A stretch of DNA of 64,000 nucleotides from Planctomycetota bacterium (GTDB lineage Bacteria; Planctomycetota; UBA1135; UBA2386). Below, piece by piece: positions 1 to 8,774 of this stretch. Location of the stretch: assembly GCA_016713175.1 (NCBI GenBank), contig JADJPQ010000006.1:81674-145673 (forward strand), in the 5' to 3' direction. Every line of letters starts with the position of its first letter. Within the stretch, counting starts at the first letter, position 1. A program made the translations under genes and the position numbers. Under the pieces are notes generated by a model. It did no database searches, was not told the origin of the DNA, and saw only the letters and a program-made list of their open reading frames with translations.

Positions 1-534
1 GACCGCGTGGTCGCGTATCCGCTGCTGTTCGGCATCGTCAAGTGGCTGGCGCTGCCCGGCCAGGACCCGTTCAACGGCACGGTCGGCAGCGAGCTGACCT
101 GTTCGCTGCCGGCGCGGCCGGAGAACGTCGAGGTCGTCAAGCCCGAGCGCGAAGGCGCCGCCAAGGTGCCGCTCAGCGAGGACACGCGGCCGCTGCCCGG
201 CGGGCGCTACGCGCTGCCGCCGTTCGCGCCGACCCTGTTCGCCGGCTTCTACACGTTCGATTTCGTGCTCGATCGCGAGTCGGGCAAGGAGCACCTCAGC
301 CTGCCGTTCGCGGTCAACGTCGAACCGGCCGAAGGCGATCTGGTGTACGCGCCGCACGACGAAGTGCGGCAGGCGCTGGCGATCGACCGCGTGCTGACGG
401 CACTGCCGACCGCCGACGGCGCCACCGCCGAACAGCAACGGACCGAGTTCGGCCCGATGCTGCTGTGGGCCACCCTGTTGTTCGTGCTGGCCGAGGCCGC
501 CATGGCACGCTACGTCTCCGTGCGCCGATCGTGA
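1..534 (+). CDS. BatA-like membrane protein, C-terminal part (5' truncated)
   Basis: The frame is open from the first base, so the gene starts upstream of the window and only about 177 C-terminal residues are present. The visible part is a beta-rich extracytoplasmic segment followed by one hydrophobic helix near the end (around FGPMLLWATLLFVLAEAA) and a short basic tail. This is the usual C-terminal layout of the BatA/aerotolerance-type membrane proteins that sit beside MoxR ATPases and VWA proteins. Its stop codon overlaps the beginning of the next gene, which has a VWA domain, and this supports the assignment. The family call is inferred from context and topology; no catalytic motif is visible. 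Confidence 0.6.
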   Translation, partial: DRVVAYPLLFGIVKWLALPGQDPFNGTVGSELTCSLPARPENVEVVKPEREGAAKVPLSEDTRPLPGGRYALPPFAPTLFAGFYTFDFVLDRESGKEHLSLPFAVNVEPAEGDLVYAPHDEVRQALAIDRVLTALPTADGATAEQQRTEFGPMLLWATLLFVLAEAAMARYVSVRRS

Positions 535-539
535 TCGCC

Positions 540-2984
540 ATGCTCACGCCCCTGTCGTCGCTGGTCCCTACCCTCGCCGGGCCGCAGCAGCCTGCGGGCA
601 GCGGGGCTCCGACCGAAGGCATCGCGCACGTCGACGAGACGTTCCGCTTCCTGGCGGCACCACCGCTGTGGGTGATCGCGCTGATCGTGATTCCGGGCGC
701 CGCGGTATGGGCGTGGTGGTCGTACGGCGGCCTGCAGCGGCTCGAGACGCGCATCCGCTGGACGCTGACGGTGATCCGCGCCTTGGCGATCCTGTTCTGC
801 TGCCTGTTGGTGTTCCAGCCGGTCTGGGAAACCGTCATCTACCGCAAGACCCAGAACCAGGTGCACGTGCTGGTCGACGACAGCGCCAGCATGCAGCGCA
901 AAGACAGCTACCCCGATCAGGACCAGGCGTCCGCGCTACAGACCGTCGCGGGTCCGGGCGAACTGGCGGGCCGGACACGCGGCGAACTGGTGCAGGCGGT
1001 GCTCGAACGGCAGGGAGGGCTGCTCGAACAACTCGCCAAGACGCACGAAGTCCGGCTGTTCCGCGCCCCGAGGAAGCCGGTGCCCATCCGCAGCCTGTCC
1101 GAACTGACGCTACGAGCCAACCGCACCCACCTCGGCGACGCGCTCGACCTGCACCTGGGCGCCGTCGGCGGCATCAACCTCGACGCGGTGATCCTGGTCA
1201 GTGACGGCCGCAACAACGCCGGCGTCGATCCGGTCGAGATGGCCGCCAAGTACGGTGTCCGCGGCATCCCGATCCACACCATCGGCGTCGGCGATCCCGA
1301 ACCGCCGCACAACGCCTGGATCGTCGGTCCGCCCGGGCCCAAGGAAGCGCTGCGTGAGGAACAGGTCGCGTTCGATGTGTCGCTGCGCGCCGAAGGCCTG
1401 GCCGGCAAGCCGGCGCGGGTCGAACTGCAAGGTTCGCGCGATGGCGGCCCGTTCGCGCCGCTGACCGCCGCTCAAGCCGAACTGCCAGCCGACGGCGACG
1501 TGACCCGTGTGCGTCTCTACCACGCGTTCCCGCTGGCCGGTGACTGGACCCTGCGCTTCTCGGTCGCGTCACAGCCCGACGAGAGCCAGGTCGACGACAA
1601 CCAGGACACCCGCTTCCTGCGCGTCAACGACGAACGGATCCGCGTGCTGTACGTCGAGGAGCGGCCGCGCTGGGAATACCGCTACATCAAGACGGCGCTG
1701 AAGCGCGTCGATCCGAGCATCCAGATGCAGGCGGTGCTGTTCGAGGCATCGCCGGCGTTCATCCAGGAACACAGCGACGACCTGCCGCCGCTGCGCGACA
1801 TCCCGCGCACCGAGAAGGAACTGCTGCAGTACCACGTGATCCTGCTCGGCGACGTCCATCCCGAACGGCTCGGCGCCACCGAAGAGGAGATCCGCCGCTG
1901 GCTCGAGATGGTGGTGAAGTTCGTCGAGTTCGGCGGCGGCGCCGGCTTCCTGTTCGGCGCCGAAGCGATGCCCGAACGCTACCGCGGCACGCCGCTGGCG
2001 GACCTGCTGCCGGTCGTGCTCGAAGATCCGGTCGCGCTCGCGGGCATGCCGCGCAAGTGGGACAGCGAGTTCCGTGCGCTGCTCGAGAACCCCTTGCAGC
2101 CGCACGACATCCTGCTGCTGCAGCGCGACGTCGCGTTCAATCGCAAGCTGTGGGAACAGGGTCTGCCCGGCTTCCGCGCCTGGTACCCGCTGGCCCGCGC
2201 CAAGCCCGGCGCGACCGTGCTGCTGCGCCATCCGACCGAGGAGAACCGCTACGGCAAGCGGCCGATCGCCGTCGTCAGCCCGCACCCGCGCGGCAACACG
2301 TTCTTCATCGCCACCGACGAAACGTGGATCTGGCGCGACACCTACGCCGAGCTCTACATGGACGCGTTCTGGCGCAACGTGGTCCGCCACCTGGCGACCG
2401 GCAAGCTGCAGCGCCGTTCGGACCTGCTCGAACTGACCCTCGACAAGACGCTGGTCGAGACCGGTGACAAGGTCCGCCTGCTGCTGCGCGTCCACGATGA
2501 AGAGCTACAACCGTCGACCGCTGCGGAATACCCGGTGTTCTTGCGCGATGCCGCCGGCAAGACCGAACGGCGGACGCTGCGGGCGACACCCGGCGATCCC
2601 GGCGCCTTCACCGCTGCATTCACGATGCCCGATCCCGGGGCGTTCAGCTTCCTGGTGTTCGCCAATGGCAACCCAGCCGACGCCGTGCTGGCCCGCGAGG
2701 ACCTGCTGGTCCAGATTCCCGACAAGGAGATGGCCGAATCGAGCCAGGACGCCGAGATGCTGCAGCGCATCGCCGAGGCCAGCTCGGGCGCCGATGCGCG
2801 CGGCCGTCATGTGTTCCTGGCCCAAGCCGACGAACTGGCGGCCGACTTCGCCCAGCGGCGCCCCTTCGAGCAGCGCGAAGAGACACGCACGCGACCGGCA
2901 TGGGACACTTCCTGGTCGCTGGCGATCTTGCTGGCAGCCCTGGCGATCGAGTGGATTCTCCGCAAGCGGGCCCGCCTCGTATAG
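540..2984 (+). CDS. Membrane-anchored VWA / glutamine-amidotransferase-like protein
   Basis: A protein of about 814 residues with two N-terminal membrane helices (about residues 43-60 and 78-97), then a von Willebrand factor A domain. The metal-site motif DxSxS is present at D113/S115/S117 (VDDSASM) and the second acidic motif is LVSDGRNN near residue 222. A class I amidotransferase-like domain follows (starting near IRVLYVEERPRWEY), then beta-rich domains and a final membrane helix near residue 800. Such proteins accompany BatA-like and MoxR proteins in planctomycetes, probably as envelope-associated assembly or surveillance factors; the substrate is unknown. The start was set at ATG 540. 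A GTG at 531 overlaps the previous stop codon and is a possible alternative. Confidence 0.85.
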   Translation: MLTPLSSLVPTLAGPQQPAGSGAPTEGIAHVDETFRFLAAPPLWVIALIVIPGAAVWAWWSYGGLQRLETRIRWTLTVIRALAILFCCLLVFQPVWETVIYRKTQNQVHVLVDDSASMQRKDSYPDQDQASALQTVAGPGELAGRTRGELVQAVLERQGGLLEQLAKTHEVRLFRAPRKPVPIRSLSELTLRANRTHLGDALDLHLGAVGGINLDAVILVSDGRNNAGVDPVEMAAKYGVRGIPIHTIGVGDPEPPHNAWIVGPPGPKEALREEQVAFDVSLRAEGLAGKPARVELQGSRDGGPFAPLTAAQAELPADGDVTRVRLYHAFPLAGDWTLRFSVASQPDESQVDDNQDTRFLRVNDERIRVLYVEERPRWEYRYIKTALKRVDPSIQMQAVLFEASPAFIQEHSDDLPPLRDIPRTEKELLQYHVILLGDVHPERLGATEEEIRRWLEMVVKFVEFGGGAGFLFGAEAMPERYRGTPLADLLPVVLEDPVALAGMPRKWDSEFRALLENPLQPHDILLLQRDVAFNRKLWEQGLPGFRAWYPLARAKPGATVLLRHPTEENRYGKRPIAVVSPHPRGNTFFIATDETWIWRDTYAELYMDAFWRNVVRHLATGKLQRRSDLLELTLDKTLVETGDKVRLLLRVHDEELQPSTAAEYPVFLRDAAGKTERRTLRATPGDPGAFTAAFTMPDPGAFSFLVFANGNPADAVLAREDLLVQIPDKEMAESSQDAEMLQRIAEASSGADARGRHVFLAQADELAADFAQRRPFEQREETRTRPAWDTSWSLAILLAALAIEWILRKRARLV

Positions 2985-3105
2985 GCGGCCTGCCACCGCG
3001 ATACTCTGGCCAGCAACCGAGGCTGCCGGCCGGAATAGAACCAGTGGCAGCCCCGGCGTTTCCGATCGATCCTAGCGGGCGAGGCTGACACCCCACCTGG
3101 CAACG

Positions 3106-6100
3106 ATGACAACGGCACTTCCCCGCGTTCGCACCCGCCTGGCGGCCTGGCTGCTTCCGGTTGCCACCCTGGCGCCGCTCGCCAGCGCCCAGGAACCGGC
3201 TCGCGAACTGCCGCGGCCGACCGAATTCGTGGCCGGGCAGGACGACAACCTGTTCTCGGTCGCACGCCGGCAGGAGGACATCCACGGCTGGGTCGAGGCG
3301 CTGAGCGCACTCGAAACCGGGGACCACGCCGCGGGTGTCGAACGCCTGCATCGGCTGTTGCAGAACGAAGCCGGCGGCGTCGTCGCCGTCGGCCCGACGC
3401 GTTACCTGGGGCTGCGACTGGCGGTCACGATGACGCTGGCCAACCTGTCGCCGGCGGCGAGCGATGCCTACGAAGCGTTGGTCGCACGCGAAGCGGGCAA
3501 CCTGATCGGTCGACCGCTGCACGATCTGACGCCCGATCAGTTGCAGCGCCTGGCCGATCGCTACCCGACGTCCAAGGCCGGGCGCCGCGCGCGCCTGCGA
3601 CTGGCCGACCTGGCGCTGGAAGCCGGGCGCGCCACGCTCGCGATCGGCCATCTGCGGCAAGCGCTCGACGCCGCGCCGATCGGCTCGTCGGACGAGACCG
3701 CGATCCGTCGCCGGCTGACGGTCGCCAACACGGTGCAGCGCCCGCACGAGTTCGAAGGCCGCACGGTCCCGGGTCGCGATGCCGCGATCGTCGGCGATGT
3801 GTTGCCGGTCGTGGCGATCGACACCGCCCCGACGACCTGGCGCGCGGTCGGCGGCGGCAGCGACGGCGCTGCGCCGATGCAGGAACCGGTCGGCCAACCG
3901 GTGCCGCAGTGGACCCGCGAAGTGTTCGCCCCCGGATTCGACCGCAACGACCCGGGCCTGTTCGCGATGCACGCCGTCGGCGACCTCGGCGGCATCTACG
4001 TCAACACCGGGCTGGAACTGATCGCGATCGATCCGTTGGCCAAGGAGATCGCCTGGGAATCGCCAGCGCCGCTGAAAGAGCATGCCGGCGACGCCTGGTC
4101 GGCGATCCAGGAGTACGAGGAAGGCCTCAACATCCAGATGGTGCTGGCGCCGGCCTGTGCCGACGACGTCGTCGTGGCGGCGCTGCAGGTGCCGGAACCG
4201 GGCGAGAACGTCCGTTTCCAGGGCCACTTCCAGATCATCAGCAAGATCCCCGAACGGCGACTGTTCGCGTTCAAGCGCAGCACCGGCAAGCTGCTGTGGG
4301 CCCACTTCGATTCGCTGGACGGGCCGCTGACCCGCAGCTTCCGCGGTCACTCGTCGTGCGGCCCGCCGTTGATCCTCGACGACATCGTCTACGCGCCGGT
4401 CTGCGACCGATCGGGTGCGATCGCGTTCTATGTCGGCGCCTATGACCTGCACACCGGCCAACCACGTTGGCGACGGCTGGTCTGCTCGAGCCAGCAGGAC
4501 GTCAACATGTTCGGCAACGCGCGCTCGGAGTTCGCGTCGTCGCCGCTGTGCGCCCACGACGGCGTGCTCTACGGCGCCAGCAACCTCGGCGTCGCGTTCG
4601 CGGTCGAACAGCGGACCGGCCGCTGCCGCTGGATCGCGTCGTACGAAGTCATCCGGATGCCGGCGACACAGCTGCACCACCAGCCGGATCGACCGGTGTT
4701 CTTCGCCAACAGCGCGCCGGTGGTCAGCGACGGCGTGCTGTGCACGACACCGCTCGATTCGGCGTGGGTGCTGGCGCACGACGCCGACGACGGCCGACTG
4801 CAATGGCGCCTGCCATTCGAGGCCAGGGCCTCCGGGGAGAACCGCGTGCGCTGGTTGTGCGGCGCGCTGGGTGACGAATTCGTGCTGGCCGGTGCCGGCA
4901 TCGTGGCCGTGCGTGCGCGACCGGATCCGCAGGCCGAGATCCAGGCGCGCAGTTCGGCCTGGGCCGCCGCCGAACCCCGCGTGCGGCAGTTGGTCCGCCA
5001 GCAGGCGCTGTCGGCCCGCGGCGACGCCCGCGAGATGCCACGCCCGGCGGTCACGCGCGACCATGTCTGGGTGCCGCAACCGGGTCGCATCGCGGTATTC
5101 GACCGCAAGGGCAACCTGGCGCCGATGGACGGCGAACTGCGGCCGCGCGGCCAGCACGGCAACCTGCTCCTGGTCGACGGCCTGGCGGTGACGCTGCGAC
5201 ACCGGACGCTCGACATCCTGTATGACGCCGAAGGGCTGCGGCGCCGGGCCGAAGAAGCGCTGCGCGCTGCCCCCGACGATCCGGCCCGGATCATCCGGCT
5301 GGCGACGATGCGCACCGCGATGCTCGGCGCCGACGGCGATGCCGCCGCCCGCGCGGCGGTCGGCGAACTGTGGCAACGGGCCCTGCAGGCCTGCCGCCGC
5401 CAGGGCCTGCCGGACGGCCATCCGTTGCTCACCAACTGTCAGCGCGAGTTGTATTCGATCGCGATCGCCAGTGCGCGAGCGGCCCTGACCCGGGGCAGCC
5501 CTGACGCCGTAACGCTGCTGGCCGCCGCGCGCGACGCGGCGCCCGACCGCGCCACGATGTTCGAAGCGTGGATCCTGTTGCTGCAGGCGACCGCCGGGGA
5601 TCGCATCCGCCAACTGGCCGAACTGGAACGGATGGCCGCCGTCGCCGGCATCGATTCGTACGTGTTCCCAGGCATCGGCAATGTCCCGGTGATCGCGTTC
5701 GTGCTGCTGCAGAAGGCCCGGCTGCAGACCGAGCCGGCCAAGGCGGTGGCGTTGTGGCAGGAACTGCTCGAACGATTCCCGACGCAGTCCTTCGGCGGCC
5801 GCAGCGGCGATGACCTCGCGCGCGACGCAATCTCGGCCGCCATCGCGCAACACGGCCCGGCCATCTATGGGCCGATCGCCGAACGCGCCGACGCGGCGCT
5901 GGCCGCCGCGGGCGACGATCCCGAGCAGTTGCGGGCGCTCAGTGCCCAGTTCCCGCACGCCAGGGCCGCCGCGACCGCGCGCACGCGCCTGCTCGACCTC
6001 GCCGTCGAACAGGGCAATCTCGCGGCCGCGGTCGAGGTCCTCGCGCACGCGCTGCACGGCGACGGCCCGACGCCAGCGATCCTGCGGCGGGTGCTGGCCG

Positions 6101-7608
6101 CCGCCGAGAAGCGCGGCAATCTGGCGTTGGCGGCGGCGATGGCCGACCGGCTGCGCCCGTTCGCGGCGACCGTCAGCGACTTTGCTCCGGACGGCGGGCG
6201 CACGATCGGCGCCGTGCTCGCCGGCCGCGCCACCCAGACCGCCACACCGCCACCGGCCCCCGAACTGCCGGCGCGGGAGATCGCGCGGATCCCGGCGCTT
6301 GGCCCGGGCGACCCGTACCGGCTGCTGCCGGTGACGATCCCGGATGGCTTCGTGCCGGCGCCGAACGCACCGCTGTTCGCGATCGGCCGCGATCCCGACG
6401 ACCGCGAACACCAGACCCTGCACGCCTGGGATCTGAGTGCCGGCGGCGCGGCGCCGCCGCTGTTGTTCCGGCATCCGATCAACTACCTCGAACACGTGTG
6501 GCTGTGCGGCCGCGTGTTGGTGGTCCCCGACATCACCCGGATCTGTGCGCTCGATTACCGCACCGGCGAGCTGCTGTGGGAACTGCCGAACCTCGACAAC
6601 CGGATCTACGAGTGCCTGGGAGTACAGGCCGGCGTGCTGCACCTGTCGGCCCAGTCGAGCGATGTCGGCGGCGGCGCCGAGTTCGTCGGCCTCGAGCCGG
6701 TCACGGGCAAGGCGCTGTTCAGTCGACCGCTGATCGCCGAACAGATGCCGCCGGCACCGAAGTCGACCGGCGACCACCTGTTGCTGCTCGAGGTCCGTGG
6801 CAACACCGACCCGCTGATCCACCGGCTCGATCCGATCACCGGCGGCTCGGTGGCGACGATCCCGCTCGGCCCCGCGACCCTGCGCAGGCTCGGTCTGCGC
6901 GCCGAGTCGCTGCAATCCGCGCCGTTGTTCACCCAGAACCTGTCGGCGACGGCCGAACTGGTGTTCGTGCGGCTCGACAGCACCGGCGATCAGGACGCGC
7001 CGCGGGTCGCCGCGATCGACCGCACCGGCGCCGTCGTCTGGCTGTGGCAAGGGCACGTCGACCACCATCTGGAGATGGCCGCGCTGCGCGGTGACCGACT
7101 GGTCGTGCTCGAATCGAACCCGAAGGACAAAGGCCAACTCACGGTGCTGCAGGCCCAGGACGGCAAGCCGCTGCGCGAGGTGGCGCTCGGCGCCGACATC
7201 CAGCGCCTGAACTGGCATCCCGGCTGGCTGCCGACGCCGGCGCCGGCGGCACTGCTGGTGATCGACAAGACCGCCGATCGCCGCAGCGCCCCGCGCCTGA
7301 CCTGCATGGGCGTCGACGACCAGGTGCAGGGCTTCCAGTACGACCTCGCCGCCGACGATCGCGACGGCGAACGGGCGCCGGTGATCGGCGCCGACTTCCT
7401 CGCCTTCGGCATGCGCTCGGCGCAGGGTGGTCCATTCCGATTGTATGCGCTGCGTACCGCCGACCGTTCGGGCGCCCTGCCGGATGGGCGCAAGTCGATC
7501 CGCCTGCCGGTCGGTCAGACCTTTGGGATGACCACCTGCGGGGTCTACACTGTCGTCTCTGCCATCGAGGGCCTGATCGTCCTGGGCTCCGGGAGCACCG
7601 TCCGATGA
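3106..7608 (+). CDS. Secreted PQQ-type beta-propeller repeat protein (BamB-like), 1500 aa
   Basis: The N-terminus has a Sec signal peptide ending near ASAQE (about residues 1-30). An alpha-helical, TPR-like region follows, then repeats typical of PQQ-like propellers (for example STGKLLWAH, TGQPRWRRL, RTGELLWELPN), in two blocks separated by an Ala-rich helical region at about residues 700-1030. No PQQ-enzyme active site is evident, so a structural or ligand-binding propeller in the periplasm or envelope is more likely than a dehydrogenase. It is collinear with the VWA gene upstream after a 121-base gap and overlaps the next gene by four bases (ATGA), which indicates translational coupling. 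A 1743-residue open frame on the opposite strand is a high-GC shadow. Confidence 0.88.
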   Translation: MTTALPRVRTRLAAWLLPVATLAPLASAQEPARELPRPTEFVAGQDDNLFSVARRQEDIHGWVEALSALETGDHAAGVERLHRLLQNEAGGVVAVGPTRYLGLRLAVTMTLANLSPAASDAYEALVAREAGNLIGRPLHDLTPDQLQRLADRYPTSKAGRRARLRLADLALEAGRATLAIGHLRQALDAAPIGSSDETAIRRRLTVANTVQRPHEFEGRTVPGRDAAIVGDVLPVVAIDTAPTTWRAVGGGSDGAAPMQEPVGQPVPQWTREVFAPGFDRNDPGLFAMHAVGDLGGIYVNTGLELIAIDPLAKEIAWESPAPLKEHAGDAWSAIQEYEEGLNIQMVLAPACADDVVVAALQVPEPGENVRFQGHFQIISKIPERRLFAFKRSTGKLLWAHFDSLDGPLTRSFRGHSSCGPPLILDDIVYAPVCDRSGAIAFYVGAYDLHTGQPRWRRLVCSSQQDVNMFGNARSEFASSPLCAHDGVLYGASNLGVAFAVEQRTGRCRWIASYEVIRMPATQLHHQPDRPVFFANSAPVVSDGVLCTTPLDSAWVLAHDADDGRLQWRLPFEARASGENRVRWLCGALGDEFVLAGAGIVAVRARPDPQAEIQARSSAWAAAEPRVRQLVRQQALSARGDAREMPRPAVTRDHVWVPQPGRIAVFDRKGNLAPMDGELRPRGQHGNLLLVDGLAVTLRHRTLDILYDAEGLRRRAEEALRAAPDDPARIIRLATMRTAMLGADGDAAARAAVGELWQRALQACRRQGLPDGHPLLTNCQRELYSIAIASARAALTRGSPDAVTLLAAARDAAPDRATMFEAWILLLQATAGDRIRQLAELERMAAVAGIDSYVFPGIGNVPVIAFVLLQKARLQTEPAKAVALWQELLERFPTQSFGGRSGDDLARDAISAAIAQHGPAIYGPIAERADAALAAAGDDPEQLRALSAQFPHARAAATARTRLLDLAVEQGNLAAAVEVLAHALHGDGPTPAILRRVLAAAEKRGNLALAAAMADRLRPFAATVSDFAPDGGRTIGAVLAGRATQTATPPPAPELPAREIARIPALGPGDPYRLLPVTIPDGFVPAPNAPLFAIGRDPDDREHQTLHAWDLSAGGAAPPLLFRHPINYLEHVWLCGRVLVVPDITRICALDYRTGELLWELPNLDNRIYECLGVQAGVLHLSAQSSDVGGGAEFVGLEPVTGKALFSRPLIAEQMPPAPKSTGDHLLLLEVRGNTDPLIHRLDPITGGSVATIPLGPATLRRLGLRAESLQSAPLFTQNLSATAELVFVRLDSTGDQDAPRVAAIDRTGAVVWLWQGHVDHHLEMAALRGDRLVVLESNPKDKGQLTVLQAQDGKPLREVALGADIQRLNWHPGWLPTPAPAALLVIDKTADRRSAPRLTCMGVDDQVQGFQYDLAADDRDGERAPVIGADFLAFGMRSAQGGPFRLYALRTADRSGALPDGRKSIRLPVGQTFGMTTCGVYTVVSAIEGLIVLGSGSTVR

Positions 7609-8759
7609 ACCTTCCGCTCTCCGTCTTCGGCCCGACCGCGCTGCGCGCCGGCCTGTCCTGCGCCGCCCTGTTGGTGGCCGCGTTCGCCCCGGCCCAGGAA
7701 ACCACCCGTCGCGGCGCCAGCAACGAGCAACTGATCGATCCCGAGCTGCGCGAAGCAGTGACCCGCGGCCACGACTGGCTGGCCGCCAATCAGGACCGCG
7801 ACGGCTCGTGGTCGCAGTTGGTCGGCTACAAGCTGAACACCGACTACGACGTCGTCGACTCGCGGCCGCTGCCACACGTCGGCGTCACCGCACTGGCGTT
7901 GATGAGCTTCCTGGCCGGCGGCCATCTGCCCGATCGCGGCAAGTACGGTGCGGTGATCAGCAAGGGCCTCGACTACGTGCTGAGCTGCAGCCAGGACGAC
8001 GGCCAGATCACGATGCACGGCACGCGCATGTACAGCCATGCGTTCGCGACGCTGCTGCTGGCCGAGATCTACGGCATGTCGGACCGGCCGCAGGTCAAGG
8101 CGGTGCTGCAGAAGTCGGTCAACCTGATCGTCGATTCGCAGAACGCCGAGGGCGGCTGGCGCTACCGGCCGTTCGCCCGCGAGTCGGACATGTCGATCAC
8201 GGTCTGCCAGGTGCTGGCCCTGCGCGCCGCGCGCAACGTCGGCATCTTCGTGCCCATCGACCGGATCAAGAACGCCCAGCAGTACGTCTACCGCAGCGCC
8301 GTGCGCGGCAACGACCGCTATCGCGGCGGCGGCTGGCGCGGCGGTTACGGCGACGACGGCGGCTCGTTCCGTTACCAGTTGCGCCCGCAGGCGCGCGCGA
8401 CCTTCCCGCTGACCGCGGCGGGCGTGACCACGCTGTATGCCGCCGGCGAGTACGACAGCCCGATCATCCGCGACGCGCTCGACTACATGGACCGCCAGGT
8501 CGAGTCGTTCAACGACGAGTGGGGCCACGGCCACTACTTCTTCTACTACGGCCACTACTACGCGGTGCAGGCCTACTACATCACCGGCGACCCGAAGTGG
8601 ACCCGCTACTTCCGGTTGGTGAAGTCGCAATTGTTCAAGATGCAGCAGCGCGATGGCTCGTGGCCGTGCACCGCCGGCCCCGGCGAAGCCTTCGCCACCG
8701 CCGTCGCGACCCTCGTGCTGCAGATCCCGCTGCAGTACCTCCCGATCTTCCAACGCTGA
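7605..8759 (+). CDS. Secreted prenyltransferase/squalene-cyclase-fold repeat protein
   Basis: 384 residues with a signal peptide (hydrophobic stretch ending near AFAPAQE) followed by alpha/alpha-toroid repeats of the terpenoid-cyclase type. QDRDGSW near the start and QQRDGSWPC near the end are QW-like motifs, and aromatic-rich segments such as HYFFYYGHYYAVQ lie between them. The DxDD catalytic motif of squalene-hopene cyclases is not visible. The protein is probably a non-catalytic or carbohydrate/protein-binding member that recurs in planctomycete MoxR-associated clusters. The start codon overlaps the stop of the beta-propeller gene. Function beyond the fold is unknown. Confidence 0.88.
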   Translation: MNLPLSVFGPTALRAGLSCAALLVAAFAPAQETTRRGASNEQLIDPELREAVTRGHDWLAANQDRDGSWSQLVGYKLNTDYDVVDSRPLPHVGVTALALMSFLAGGHLPDRGKYGAVISKGLDYVLSCSQDDGQITMHGTRMYSHAFATLLLAEIYGMSDRPQVKAVLQKSVNLIVDSQNAEGGWRYRPFARESDMSITVCQVLALRAARNVGIFVPIDRIKNAQQYVYRSAVRGNDRYRGGGWRGGYGDDGGSFRYQLRPQARATFPLTAAGVTTLYAAGEYDSPIIRDALDYMDRQVESFNDEWGHGHYFFYYGHYYAVQAYYITGDPKWTRYFRLVKSQLFKMQQRDGSWPCTAGPGEAFATAVATLVLQIPLQYLPIFQR

Positions 8760-8774
8760 CCCCCGAACAAGTCC

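Noticed and set aside
2644..7875. 1743-residue open frame on the minus strand opposite the beta-propeller gene
   Set aside because: It is antisense to a gene with a clear signal peptide and propeller repeats. It is Arg/Gly/Ala-rich with no family motif, as expected of high-GC shadow frames.
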